From the NCBI GenBank assembly GCA_946538875.1, contig CAMNHD010000034.1:1-10232 (forward strand): 10,232 bases of DNA, written 5' to 3'. Under the pieces are notes generated by a model. The model did no database searches, had not been told where the DNA came from, and was given only the letters and a program-made list of their open reading frames with translations. Positions 1 through 7,275 of this stretch are shown here, piece after piece (position 1 is the first letter of the stretch; the number at the start of each line of letters is the position of its first letter). Source of the stretch: an uncultured Treponema sp. GTDB taxonomy: Bacteria > Spirochaetota > Spirochaetia > Treponematales > Treponemataceae. The position numbers and the translations under genes are program-made.

Positions 1-724
1 TCAGTTTTGTGTAGTCGTCCGGCCTGCGTATTTTTACGTAGCGGATAAACGCCCTGCGCAGAATCTTGGAGTCAGCAAAGTTGTTGAACCATGAATAATC
101 CTTTGCGTATATGTCTGCGGAAAAACATGTGAAGCCATCGTGGGCAAGTTTTACCAGTATCGGTTCATACACATCTGCGGAGGATGCTTCGGCGGGCAGG
201 AGCAGAATTGCGGGAAGAGAATTTTCCTGTGCAGGTTCAGACTTGTCTGTGGGTGTGTAAGTGTTAAGGAACAAAGTCTTTCTTTGCCAGGGAACGCTGA
301 GCTCGGCAAAGCCTGATTCAAGACTGCCGGTATAGGCTACGCTTGTTTTCTGTACGGAATACTTTTTGAGGTTTGTCTTTGCAGGACGGAGCATGACTAC
401 GCCAACTGTCGCCGCAATAATAAAAATCAGGTTTATAATGGAAATAAACGAAAACCACGGGCCGTAATGGTCAATCACAAGATTTGAGCCGAAGCGCAGC
501 AAGGCACGTATGTTCCAGATAAAGACAAAGAGTGAAAGAATGAGAATTATTCCGCCGCTGACTCCAAGGCCAAAAGCGCAGATGTCCAGTATTGAGATAA
601 TGAGTGTGACAATGGGCAGTGCGGCTATAGGGTCGGAGCGTGTGGAATGTATAAAGAAGATTCTTGCGCATGATAGAATCAGCAGGAAAAGAATCAGCAG
701 TTCGCTTAAAGTTTGTAAAGTCAT
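1..724 (-). CDS. Membrane protein with alpha/beta-hydrolase-like C-terminal domain (3' end off the left edge)
   Basis: The frame is open from the ATG at 724 to the window edge with no stop, giving 241 visible residues. The first ~115 residues are very hydrophobic and hold about four membrane segments (roughly residues 8-25, 35-52, 53-75 and 92-115). A soluble domain follows. Around residues 164-205 it reads PAILLLPAE, then YEPILVKLAHDGF, then FSADIYAKD. This is the strand-helix-strand opening typical of alpha/beta hydrolases of the dienelactone-hydrolase or esterase type. The nucleophile serine would lie beyond the edge, so activity cannot be judged. The start is uncertain: the ATG at 724 puts membrane segment 1 at the N-terminus but has no Shine-Dalgarno sequence. 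An in-frame ATG at 814 would add 30 residues and also lacks one. The gene lies 183 bases after sbcC and is probably a separate unit. The hydrolase call is moderate; the substrate is unknown. Confidence 0.7.
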   Translation of the reverse strand, partial: MTLQTLSELLILFLLILSCARIFFIHSTRSDPIAALPIVTLIISILDICAFGLGVSGGIILILSLFVFIWNIRALLRFGSNLVIDHYGPWFSFISIINLIFIIAATVGVVMLRPAKTNLKKYSVQKTSVAYTGSLESGFAELSVPWQRKTLFLNTYTPTDKSEPAQENSLPAILLLPAEASSADVYEPILVKLAHDGFTCFSADIYAKDYSWFNNFADSKILRRAFIRYVKIRRPDDYTKL

Positions 725-750
725 TTTACCATAATAACTCAAAACACCAA
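723..750 (-). promoter_or_regulatory. Candidate promoter overlapping the start of the left-edge gene
   Basis: On the minus strand TTGGTG (745-750) is followed, after 16 bases, by TAAAAT (723-728) with an extended -10 TGG (729-731). The match is reasonable, but the -10 overlaps the ATG at 724. Transcription from it would begin inside the reading frame. An alternative -10, TATTAT (731-736), would give a nearly leaderless mRNA starting at or just before the ATG. This is weak evidence only. Confidence 0.25.
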
Positions 751-814
751 CTTTTTCTAGTGGATAAAACTTACCATCATGGGAATCAATTTTGACATCT
801 AATGTGCCCTCCAT

Positions 815-894
815 GGCGCTGCGGGCAAACTTCAATGTAGCATCGGTTCCGCATAACCCTGGATAGCCCGGCCCGCATTTATGCAGGAAGCGCC
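815..894 (-). repeat. GC-rich nested inverted repeat between sbcC and the left-edge gene
   Basis: On the plus strand GGCGCT (815-820) and GCGGGC (821-826) are contiguous. Their exact complements are GCCCGC (871-876) and AGCGCC (889-894). The two 6-bp stems therefore nest, with a 12-base bulge on one side (877-888) and a 44-base interior containing a weak GGTT/AACC hairpin (845-848 with 855-858). No T-run follows the structure on the minus strand, so it is not a classic intrinsic terminator. The segment is GC-rich next to AT-rich DNA at 725-800. It could be a dispersed repeat element, a 3' stabilising structure for the sbcC mRNA, or part of an N-terminal extension of the next gene, whose frame stays open through it. 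The function is not known. Confidence 0.45.
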
Positions 895-900
895 CGTAAG

Positions 901-937
901 AAAAATCTATTGCAGGACAGGGGCTGTGTCTCCCCTG
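901..937 (-). terminator. Weak terminator-like hairpin at the end of sbcC
   Basis: CAGGGG and CCCCTG (918-923 with 932-937) form a perfect 6-bp stem with an 8-base loop inside the last codons of sbcC. A T-rich stretch (ATTTTTCTT on the minus strand, about 898-906) follows 11 bases later, just past the stop codon. The gap between stem and T-run is too long for a typical intrinsic terminator, so the call is tentative. Confidence 0.2.
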
Positions 938-3900
938 GTGACTCCCGGCCCGCTTATCTGGCTGTAGCCTCCGGCCTTTGGAGAAACTTCTATGCCGTTG
1001 AACTCGTTTATCACTTCCTGAACATGGGTGATGATTCCCAGAGTTTTGCCGCTGGTCTGAAGTCGCTTGAGGGCATTGATGGCTTCGGTGAGGGGACGGC
1101 CGCTCAGTGTACCGAAACCCTCGTCAAGGAATAGAGACTGAACCAGCACATTCTGGCTTGCGAGTTCGGCAATTCCCAGCGCAAGGGAAAGGCTTATCAC
1201 GAACTTTTCGCCGCCGCTAAGATTTGAAACTGGACGGTTCTCCCCGGGAGAGTCAAAGTTCTGGTCATGAATCAAAAAGTCAACGCCGTCGCTGTCTTTC
1301 TGCACGAGGGTGTACTTGCCGGAAATGTCGTAGACGTATTTGTTTGCTCTCTGCAGCAGGGTCTTGAACATCATGCTCTGGACAAAAACTTCCAGCTCCG
1401 AACCATCCTTGCCACCAACATAAAATTTCATCTGATTCCAGATGTCGAGTTGTCTGGATGCCTTGTTGAATTCTTCAAGGGCGGCCTTTGATTTCTGCAG
1501 GGCTTCGGTATTGGCTTTTAGGGTCTGAGTGTTTGCACCGATTTTCTGTTCTGCCTGAGTGCGCTGGAATTCCAGGCTTTGTTTTTCTTCGGACAGTTCG
1601 GCTTCTTCCTTTGTGCTGCTTTTTTTTGCTGCACATTCATCAAGTCTTTGCTGAGCAAGTTTGGCCTCTGTACTGGTGCGCACAATCTCTTGTTCCAGGG
1701 ATGTGCGCTTTGTCCTGAGAGTTTCCTGCTGCTCTGGGGATATGCGCTTGCTTAGGAAATCATTTTCATCGGTAAACTGGTTCTGCTCAAGTGCGTCTGC
1801 AAAATCTCTGGAGAAAGTGTCCAGGTCTTTTGTGAGTTTCTGGATGTCGGAGGATAGTTTTTGTTCTGCGGTCTGAGCTGCTGTAAACTCTTTTTCCAGA
1901 TGAACAAGTTCCTGGGATAATTGGTTTTTGTTGCGCAGGGCAAGTTCCAGTTCGTGTTTTGCGGAGTTTTCCTCCTGGTCGACAATTTTGTTTCCAAAAA
2001 GTTCTGTGCGCCTGATGCCTAGTGTTTTGTTGTTCTCTGTCTCGGCGTCAAGCTCCTGCTGGTATTCTGCAAGTTCTGTGTCGGCGGACTTTTGCTGAGA
2101 TTCCAGTTCCTTGAGAAGAGTTTCCTGTGTCTTTGCTTCGGAGAGGGCAAGGTCCAGCAGTTTTTGGTTTTGTGAATAAGCGTCCGCCATTTTTTGCAGT
2201 TCAGAAATTGTCTCTTGAAGTGTCCTGCCTGTCTGGTAGGGAGCGCTTAGTTCTGCTGTTGAGTCAAGCAGTGTTTTGTGTTCGTTCCTTAGTGATGCTT
2301 CCTGCTCCCGGATGGCTGTGGTCTGGGCCTCTGCGCTTGCCAGTGCGCTTTTGTCCTGGGCAATAACTGCGTCAAGTTCTTCAAGCTGTCTGGTGATGGT
2401 CTGAATGTTCTGTGCTGCGGTTTTGCTTGCTGTGTCAGGAGAGGCTTCCTGGGGTTCATTGCAGAGGGGGTGTTCTGTGGCTCCGCAGACAGGGCAGGGC
2501 TTTCCTGCTTGAAGTGATGTGCGGAGAAGCTTTGAAATGCTCTGGTATTCTGAGGACACATAGTCTGCAAAAGTTTTTGTCAGGGCGGCTTTTTGGCTTT
2601 CTGTCTGTTCAAGCCTCTGCGATATTTGAGTCTGCCTGCTTTCAAGGCTGGTGACGTCTTTTGCGGTGACTGCAATCTTTTTTTCAAGTTCGCTGATTTG
2701 AGAGGAGCGTTCCTTGAGAGTTGCAATCAGTTCTCCAAGATTTTTGTCCGGCTTATGCTGCTCAAGGTATTCGGAAAGCTGTTGGGCTTTTTCTGTGTTT
2801 TCCGCATGCCTATTGCTGGTGACTGTCAGTTTTTCCTCCAGGGTCGTTCTGTATGCCTTTGCGGAATCAAGACGTTTCTGTGAGTCGGAAATCTTTTTCC
2901 GGCTTGAGTCAAGAAGCAGATCTATTTCCCGGACTTTTTTCCAAATCTGGGAATTGTCTTCAAAGCGTAAAGCCAAGTCCGTGTGAGCTTTTTCCGCATT
3001 CCGGGAAGCCTGCTTTGTCTGTTCAAGTTGTTCTTTAAGCTGGCAGACTTTTTGGGTTTCCTGTCTGAGCAGGGTGCCGGTGGTTTCTAGTTCTCTGCGG
3101 GTGTGAGAAAGATTCTGGTAAGAGAGACTGCATTTTTCCGCGCGTTCGGCATTTTCCAGACGGAGAAAATCCTGACGGGACTTTTCCAGTTCAGCAATAA
3201 CGACCTGATTTTTTGCCTTGGCTTCTGATGCATCGTTCTGGGCTTTGCGGAATTCCTTGAACCAGGAAAGCTCCTTGTCCACTGCCTGTAGACTTTTGGA
3301 AAGGAATTCAAGTTTGTCTTGAAGTTCATTTGTCTCTTTGTTTAGCTCTTCAATTTTTTCCTGATCAAGAATAGTGCCGCTGAATGCTTCCATTTTTGTG
3401 CGGGCGGTTTCAAATTCTTTTTCTGTTTCCCGGCGTTTTTCCAGAATGCGTCTGCCGATTTCCTTGAATCTTTCTGTACCGGTAAGTTTTGCAAGAATCT
3501 GTGCGCGCTCTCCGGAACTTGCGTTTATGAATGAATCGAATTCTCCCTGAGCCAGGAGAATGGAGCGGCAGAATTGATCGTAGGATAGACCTATGAGTTG
3601 TTCTGTTTTTTCTTTGAGTGCTGTTGGGGAAAGTTTTTCTGTAGGGGTGTTTGTGCTCAGATCCCAGATGTAACACTCAGGGTTGAGAAGGTTTCCGCCT
3701 GGATTATTGTGTGCACGTCTCTGACTGAACTGAGAGACGTAGCGCTTTCCCCTGGAGGTGTATGTTATGCGTGCCAGACAGTTCCCGGTGTTCAGGCTCA
3801 TTGCTTCGTTTGTAGTTTTGGAGACGGATTTAAGCCGTGGTGTGCAGCCGTACAGTGCAAGTGTGATTGCATCAAGGATTGTGGTTTTGCCGGAACCTGT

Positions 3901-4017
3901 GGAGCCATGGATTACAAACTGGTTATGGTTCCGTGCAAAGAATTCATCGTCCAGATTGATTTTCCAGTAGCCCTTCAGGGAGTTGAGGTTTTCTATTTCG
4001 ATGCTGTGAATTTTCAT
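907..4017 (-). CDS. sbcC: Exonuclease subunit SbcC (Rad50-type ATPase)
   Basis: This is the ATPase and DNA-tethering subunit of the SbcCD nuclease, which opens DNA hairpins and processes double-strand ends in the cytoplasm. The protein is 1036 residues, close to the usual SbcC length. The N-terminal ATPase half has Walker A GSTGSGKT at 38-45 and Q-loop Gln157 in LLAQGEFDSF. Two long Gln/Glu/Lys-rich coiled-coil arms (about 185-490 and 530-880) flank the zinc hook CPVC at 508-511, almost exactly mid-protein. The C-terminal half has the ABC signature LSGGE at 933-937, Walker B ending Asp965-Glu966, a D-loop GFGTLSG, and an H-loop histidine in ITHVQE near residue 1000. All key residues are present, so the enzyme should be active. 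The ATG directly follows the sbcD stop (TAGATG), with GGAG upstream, so translational coupling is likely. The C-terminal tail is Gly/Pro-rich and looks loosely conserved. Confidence 0.97.
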   Translation of the reverse strand: MKIHSIEIENLNSLKGYWKINLDDEFFARNHNQFVIHGSTGSGKTTILDAITLALYGCTPRLKSVSKTTNEAMSLNTGNCLARITYTSRGKRYVSQFSQRRAHNNPGGNLLNPECYIWDLSTNTPTEKLSPTALKEKTEQLIGLSYDQFCRSILLAQGEFDSFINASSGERAQILAKLTGTERFKEIGRRILEKRRETEKEFETARTKMEAFSGTILDQEKIEELNKETNELQDKLEFLSKSLQAVDKELSWFKEFRKAQNDASEAKAKNQVVIAELEKSRQDFLRLENAERAEKCSLSYQNLSHTRRELETTGTLLRQETQKVCQLKEQLEQTKQASRNAEKAHTDLALRFEDNSQIWKKVREIDLLLDSSRKKISDSQKRLDSAKAYRTTLEEKLTVTSNRHAENTEKAQQLSEYLEQHKPDKNLGELIATLKERSSQISELEKKIAVTAKDVTSLESRQTQISQRLEQTESQKAALTKTFADYVSSEYQSISKLLRTSLQAGKPCPVCGATEHPLCNEPQEASPDTASKTAAQNIQTITRQLEELDAVIAQDKSALASAEAQTTAIREQEASLRNEHKTLLDSTAELSAPYQTGRTLQETISELQKMADAYSQNQKLLDLALSEAKTQETLLKELESQQKSADTELAEYQQELDAETENNKTLGIRRTELFGNKIVDQEENSAKHELELALRNKNQLSQELVHLEKEFTAAQTAEQKLSSDIQKLTKDLDTFSRDFADALEQNQFTDENDFLSKRISPEQQETLRTKRTSLEQEIVRTSTEAKLAQQRLDECAAKKSSTKEEAELSEEKQSLEFQRTQAEQKIGANTQTLKANTEALQKSKAALEEFNKASRQLDIWNQMKFYVGGKDGSELEVFVQSMMFKTLLQRANKYVYDISGKYTLVQKDSDGVDFLIHDQNFDSPGENRPVSNLSGGEKFVISLSLALGIAELASQNVLVQSLFLDEGFGTLSGRPLTEAINALKRLQTSGKTLGIITHVQEVINEFNGIEVSPKAGGYSQISGPGVTRGDTAPVLQ

Positions 4018-5322
4018 CTACTCGTCTCCATTTTGAATTTGTGCGGCAATTTCCAAAAACAGAGGAAGGTATTGTTGTACTGCACTTTCTTTTTCCTGCT
4101 CGCTGCAGCCGGAAAGTTTGCTTTGTATCAGCGTTGTAAATACATCGGAGTCGTTCAGCTGATGCATCTGGTCCATGTCCAGGTTGGAAAAGTCTTGCTT
4201 GCTTTTGTCAGCAGAAATTTCAAGCTGGGGTTTCCAGCTTACTGTAAAGCAATTCAGCTTTTCCAGTTCGGAGATGATTTTTTGCAGGTAATTGTGTATG
4301 TCTACGCCTGGTTCCCTTTTGTATTCCAGTTCAAGATAGCTTGGAATTTCTATGCCCGTGTCTTTCAGTTCCTGGAGCTGTTCTTTAATCTGTTCTGAGT
4401 TTCCTTTGATTCTTTTGTAAGAGACACTCTGCGGTATTTCAATTTCTGTGACGCTCAGTTTGCTTTCGGTTCCGGAGCTGTTGTTTCCTTCTATCTGAAT
4501 ACAGAGTATATGCCTTGGAATGTTTGCTTCGTCAAATCCCATGACAAATGGGGAGCCGGAGTAACGCAGGCGGGGATTCCTGTTGACCATAGTGGAATAA
4601 TGTATATGCCCCAGTGCAACATAGTCAAAGTCCTTGGGAAAGGCGTTGCTGCTTACAGAACCTAGATTGCCTACCGGGTCAAGTGATTTTATGCCGTCGT
4701 CGGTTTTGTCGTTTTGTTCTATTATACTGCGTCTTCCTTCCAGGTTTGCAGCATATAAGTGTCCTGTTGCAATAAGAGGAATGTTCCGTCCTGCCTGGAG
4801 CTTTTTGGCTGCTTCCAGAACTTTCTGGTATAGAATTGTGTAGGCCTTGTCTTCAAAGGTGCCGTCATTGTTCTGTTCGGGATAAAAGTTTATAAGGTCT
4901 ATTTCACGGACAAATGGAACCGCCGCACAAACTGCCTGTGTGGCGCCTGTCTGGTCCTTAAGCTCAAAGACAAGCTGGTCAGGAGTTTTGTTTGCGATAG
5001 AGCCTACAACGTGTATGTTGAGCGGTTCCAGTATTTCTCTTGATGAATCAAGCTTTGCGCCTGAGTCGTGGTTGCCTCCGACTATGATTACGTTGCGGCA
5101 GCAGGTGCCGTTCAGTGATGCCAGGAAACTGTAGTAAAGATTTTCAGCATCGCTTGAGGGGTTTATCACATCGTATACATCTCCGGCGATGATAAGGATT
5201 TCTGCGTTCTGCTTGACAATTTCTTCTTTGAGCCAGTTCAAGAAGAAACGGCATTCTGCTCTGCGGTCAACATCGTGCATACGGTTGCCCAGATGCCAGT
5301 CAGCGGTGTGGATGAATTTCAT
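4018..5322 (-). CDS. sbcD: Exonuclease subunit SbcD (Mre11-type nuclease)
   Basis: This is the nuclease subunit of SbcCD, a metal-dependent (typically Mn2+) phosphoesterase that pairs with SbcC. Metal-binding motifs of the calcineurin-like phosphoesterase fold appear in order: Asp8 and His10 in TADWHLG, Asp48 in AGDVYD, Asn84-His85-Asp86 in GGNHDSG, His188 in ATGHLYA, and His239 and His241 in LGHIHYS. The C-terminal third (about 290-434) fits the capping domain and the SbcC-binding region. At 434 residues it is slightly longer than the roughly 400 of the E. coli protein. The start abuts the upstream stop (TAAATG), and AGGAG about eight bases upstream is a good ribosome binding site. The stop abuts the sbcC start. 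All metal ligands expected for the family are visible, so I infer a functional nuclease. Confidence 0.96.
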   Translation of the reverse strand: MKFIHTADWHLGNRMHDVDRRAECRFFLNWLKEEIVKQNAEILIIAGDVYDVINPSSDAENLYYSFLASLNGTCCRNVIIVGGNHDSGAKLDSSREILEPLNIHVVGSIANKTPDQLVFELKDQTGATQAVCAAVPFVREIDLINFYPEQNNDGTFEDKAYTILYQKVLEAAKKLQAGRNIPLIATGHLYAANLEGRRSIIEQNDKTDDGIKSLDPVGNLGSVSSNAFPKDFDYVALGHIHYSTMVNRNPRLRYSGSPFVMGFDEANIPRHILCIQIEGNNSSGTESKLSVTEIEIPQSVSYKRIKGNSEQIKEQLQELKDTGIEIPSYLELEYKREPGVDIHNYLQKIISELEKLNCFTVSWKPQLEISADKSKQDFSNLDMDQMHQLNDSDVFTTLIQSKLSGCSEQEKESAVQQYLPLFLEIAAQIQNGDE

Positions 5323-6027
5323 TTAATACTCCTGATAGTATTCCATGCAAAGTGTGGCGTAGGACCATCTGGAATTTTTGTTGTTGCTTCCAGAGGGGAA
5401 AGAGTTTATTACGGAGAGAAAAATAAGTTCGCTTTCTGTGTGGAATAGACCTGCATTGTAGGCTGTGGCCATAATCCGTATTTTGTACAGTTGACTTTTG
5501 TCTTGCAGCGAATATTTTTTTTCGCACAGTTCGGTGAATGCTTTAAGGTAAACGAGTTGTGTTTCCAGTTTTCTGAGCCTTTTGATTCTTTCCATACGTT
5601 GATTCCTGGATGAAATGTTACCTGCAAAATCAATTTCCGGGTACTTCTGACGCAGTTCCGGTGAACTTGCCACAAATCTTTCCACGTCAACTGCAAAGGC
5701 TGGTTTCATCTGCATTGGACCGATGGAAAAGCCGATTATACTTGCGTTGAAGGTCTGCATCATCTGGTTTATCGAAGATTCAAGAAAGTCTCTGTTCTGT
5801 GAGTAGCGCATGAGTTCAGGAAAAACAATGCTGGCAAGAAGTTTGGGGTCAGGGGAAGATGCAGAGAGTTTCTTGATTGTGTTTGCATACTCAATTGCCT
5901 GTGAAAACTCGTTTAGGTGTTCGCGGTGGTAGTCATCCAATGAGATATGCTTTGGGGTCTGCGGAAAGACTGCCGTGTTCCCGGCAATAATCAGCAGGAG
6001 AAAAGGCAGTTTTAATAGCTTATTCAC
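5323..6027 (-). CDS. Exported lysozyme-fold (transglycosylase-like) protein
   Basis: The protein has 234 residues. A hydrophobic N-terminus (about 4-20, FLLLIIAG) looks like a signal peptide, with no lipobox cysteine, so the product is probably periplasmic. Three features in the right order match the lysozyme/SLT superfamily: a glutamate in a short helix (Glu71 in FPELMRYS), the glycine-rich GFSIGPMQMKP at 99-109 (compare the usual GLMQ-x-x-P), and ATAYNAG at 187-193 (compare AYNAG). Glu71 is the natural candidate for the catalytic acid in peptidoglycan cleavage. Overall similarity to named transglycosylases is low, so activity and bond specificity are inferred. The start is GTG at 6027 and overlaps the upstream gene by 8 bases. 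There is no clear Shine-Dalgarno sequence, which suggests translation by coupling. The C-terminus is Asn/Ser- and Tyr-rich. It sits directly before sbcD, an odd place for a cell-wall enzyme. Confidence 0.72.
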   Translation of the reverse strand: MNKLLKLPFLLLIIAGNTAVFPQTPKHISLDDYHREHLNEFSQAIEYANTIKKLSASSPDPKLLASIVFPELMRYSQNRDFLESSINQMMQTFNASIIGFSIGPMQMKPAFAVDVERFVASSPELRQKYPEIDFAGNISSRNQRMERIKRLRKLETQLVYLKAFTELCEKKYSLQDKSQLYKIRIMATAYNAGLFHTESELIFLSVINSFPSGSNNKNSRWSYATLCMEYYQEY

Positions 6028-7246
6028 TTAACTGTACACGCACAAATTTAAAATGTTTGATATCCGAGACCTGATCAAGCCCCAGATCCCTGCATCTGGT
6101 GGTTATGAAAAGTTTACCATCATTGCCCACTTCAAACGGTGAATGAGTCAAGGAATAGAGGAAGATGTAGAATGCTGCGAGTTTGTCTGAACCATTTTTT
6201 TCTATATTACTGTCTTCATAACCAGGAAAATTAAGGTCGTCGATTTTGTCGGGAGCTGTTCCGCTTGGTTCCGAGGTTGAAAGACTGTAAAGTTCACGTG
6301 GACTCCATGGCAGTACCGCATTTTTTGTTACGGTTATGCCGATAATTCCATCCAGGGGAATGCCGTTGATAGAGACTCTGTTTTTGTTTGATTCATAATA
6401 AGAAATTGGAAGGAGTATGGAATATGAGTCATCGTTGTGTACTGCGATGTCAACACGTTCGGCTGAAAGTTCAAGCTTTACAGAATCGAATTTGAATTCG
6501 CGCGAGGATGTCTGGAATGTCCTTACAGAGCCGTCAGTGTTGAATCCGATTGAACCGTCTGCCACGGTGTAAAAAGTATTTTCGCCTAGAGTCACAAGGC
6601 ACATGTCTTCCGGGATAAAGGACTTTATCTTGGCGCTCTTGTGAGCCACAATCATTGACCCTTCCTGGACAAAGGCCTTGCCAACGGATGTGTCGAGTGC
6701 AACCGATTCTTTTACATAAAACGATTCAACGCGCCCTGATGGGTAGAAAGTTAGCTTTGAACCTTTCTTGGCACTTACAACACCGGCGGGCATGTGCAGG
6801 GTAATGTCCTTGTTGAGCATTACTTCCTTTGGAATCCAATTGTCATAAAGGCTGATGTCGCCTTCCTGCAGCGGAACTGTTCCGATTTTCATCGTCACGT
6901 CTACTGGAGCCGTGATGCAGATTTTCTCAATGCAGCCGGATTCATAAAATGTAACTGTGCGTGCGGCGGCGTATGGCAGGAAGGCTAAGGGGCATTCAAA
7001 ACTGCCGTTGTCATAGGGAATGCATGATTTTACATTGCCGCTTGTAAAGAACTCTACCTTGTCCCGTACTTTTATGGCGCCTAGAGGTGTGTTGAGGACG
7101 GTGGGGGCTTTTAGAGTTGCAGATATTATTTTTCCGCGTTCCTGCTTGACATCAACAATGCGGGCGTTTGTTCCTTCGGGGAGAACTAGTGCGGAAAGGT
7201 TGACTGGAATCAAAACAGCAAATACAAAAGGCAACAGTTTTTTCAT
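6020..7246 (-). CDS. Exported protein of ~34-residue tandem repeats, function unknown
   Basis: This is the first gene of the operon, 408 residues. A start at 7276 is open in the same frame, but I place the start at ATG 7246. AAAGGAG lies seven bases before it, the promoter -10 lies just upstream, and the protein then opens with a clean signal peptide, MKKLLPFVFAVLIPVNLSA. Residues 31-266 are about seven repeats of 33-34 residues. Typical cores are VEFFTSGNVKS (64), VTFYESGCIEK (98), LTFYPSGRVES (165) and IGFNTDGSVRT (233), each followed by a second strand and often a Gly-Ser near the end. The pattern F-Y-x-S-G-x-V recalls MORN/YwqK-type beta-hairpin repeats, but I cannot assign a family. The mature part has cysteines at 75, 85, 105, 110, 216 and 385, which could form disulfides outside the cytoplasm. 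The last ~100 residues are non-repetitive. Coupling to the lysozyme-like gene suggests an envelope role. Confidence 0.75.
   Translation of the reverse strand: MKKLLPFVFAVLIPVNLSALVLPEGTNARIVDVKQERGKIISATLKAPTVLNTPLGAIKVRDKVEFFTSGNVKSCIPYDNGSFECPLAFLPYAAARTVTFYESGCIEKICITAPVDVTMKIGTVPLQEGDISLYDNWIPKEVMLNKDITLHMPAGVVSAKKGSKLTFYPSGRVESFYVKESVALDTSVGKAFVQEGSMIVAHKSAKIKSFIPEDMCLVTLGENTFYTVADGSIGFNTDGSVRTFQTSSREFKFDSVKLELSAERVDIAVHNDDSYSILLPISYYESNKNRVSINGIPLDGIIGITVTKNAVLPWSPRELYSLSTSEPSGTAPDKIDDLNFPGYEDSNIEKNGSDKLAAFYIFLYSLTHSPFEVGNDGKLFITTRCRDLGLDQVSDIKHFKFVRVQLSE
6449..7156 (-). repeat. Seven protein-level repeats of 33-34 residues
   Basis: Units start at residues 31, 64, 98, 131, 165, 199 and 233 of the exported protein, so spacing is 33 or 34 throughout. 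The shared pattern is a beta strand with F-Y-x-S-G-x-V, then about ten variable residues, a second strand, a central Gly, and G-S or G-D near the end. Units 1, 2, 4 and 6 (from 64, 98, 165 and 233) are clearest; the units from 31, 131 and 199 are degenerate. The repeat shows in protein but hardly in DNA, so the duplications look old. Confidence 0.65.
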
Positions 7247-7253
7247 GGGACTT

Positions 7254-7260
7254 CTCCTTT
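7254..7260 (-). promoter_or_regulatory. Ribosome binding site fixing the operon's first start
   Basis: AAAGGAG lies seven bases before ATG 7246. It decides this start over the in-frame upstream codon at 7276, which lies upstream of or within the promoter -10 region. Confidence 0.8.
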
Positions 7261-7266
7261 GGATAA

Positions 7267-7275
7267 AGTATACCA
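7267..7275 (-). promoter_or_regulatory. Extended -10 promoter of the repeat-protein/lysozyme-like/sbcDC operon
   Basis: On the minus strand TGG-TATACT (TGG at 7273-7275, TATACT at 7267-7272) matches an extended -10 element with five of six consensus bases. I find no good -35 at the expected distance, which is usual for extended -10 promoters. Transcription would start near 7260, leaving a leader of about 15 bases that contains the ribosome binding site. No other convincing promoter appears before sbcD or sbcC. Confidence 0.55.

Noticed and set aside
1..724. A frameshifted pseudogene at the left edge, because TGA is seen at 1-3 on the minus strand
   Set aside because: That TGA is not in the gene's frame. 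The gene's own frame is open through to the edge, so there is no sign of disruption.
725..906. A tRNA or known small RNA in the GC-rich spacer
   Set aside because: There is no cloverleaf, no TTCGA-type T-loop and no CCA end. The stems do not match an RNA family I recognise.
3598..4398. Plus-strand open frame of 266 residues across the sbcC/sbcD junction
   Set aside because: It is antisense to two well-supported genes, has no ribosome binding site and gives a Cys/Phe/Val-rich product unlike a real protein.
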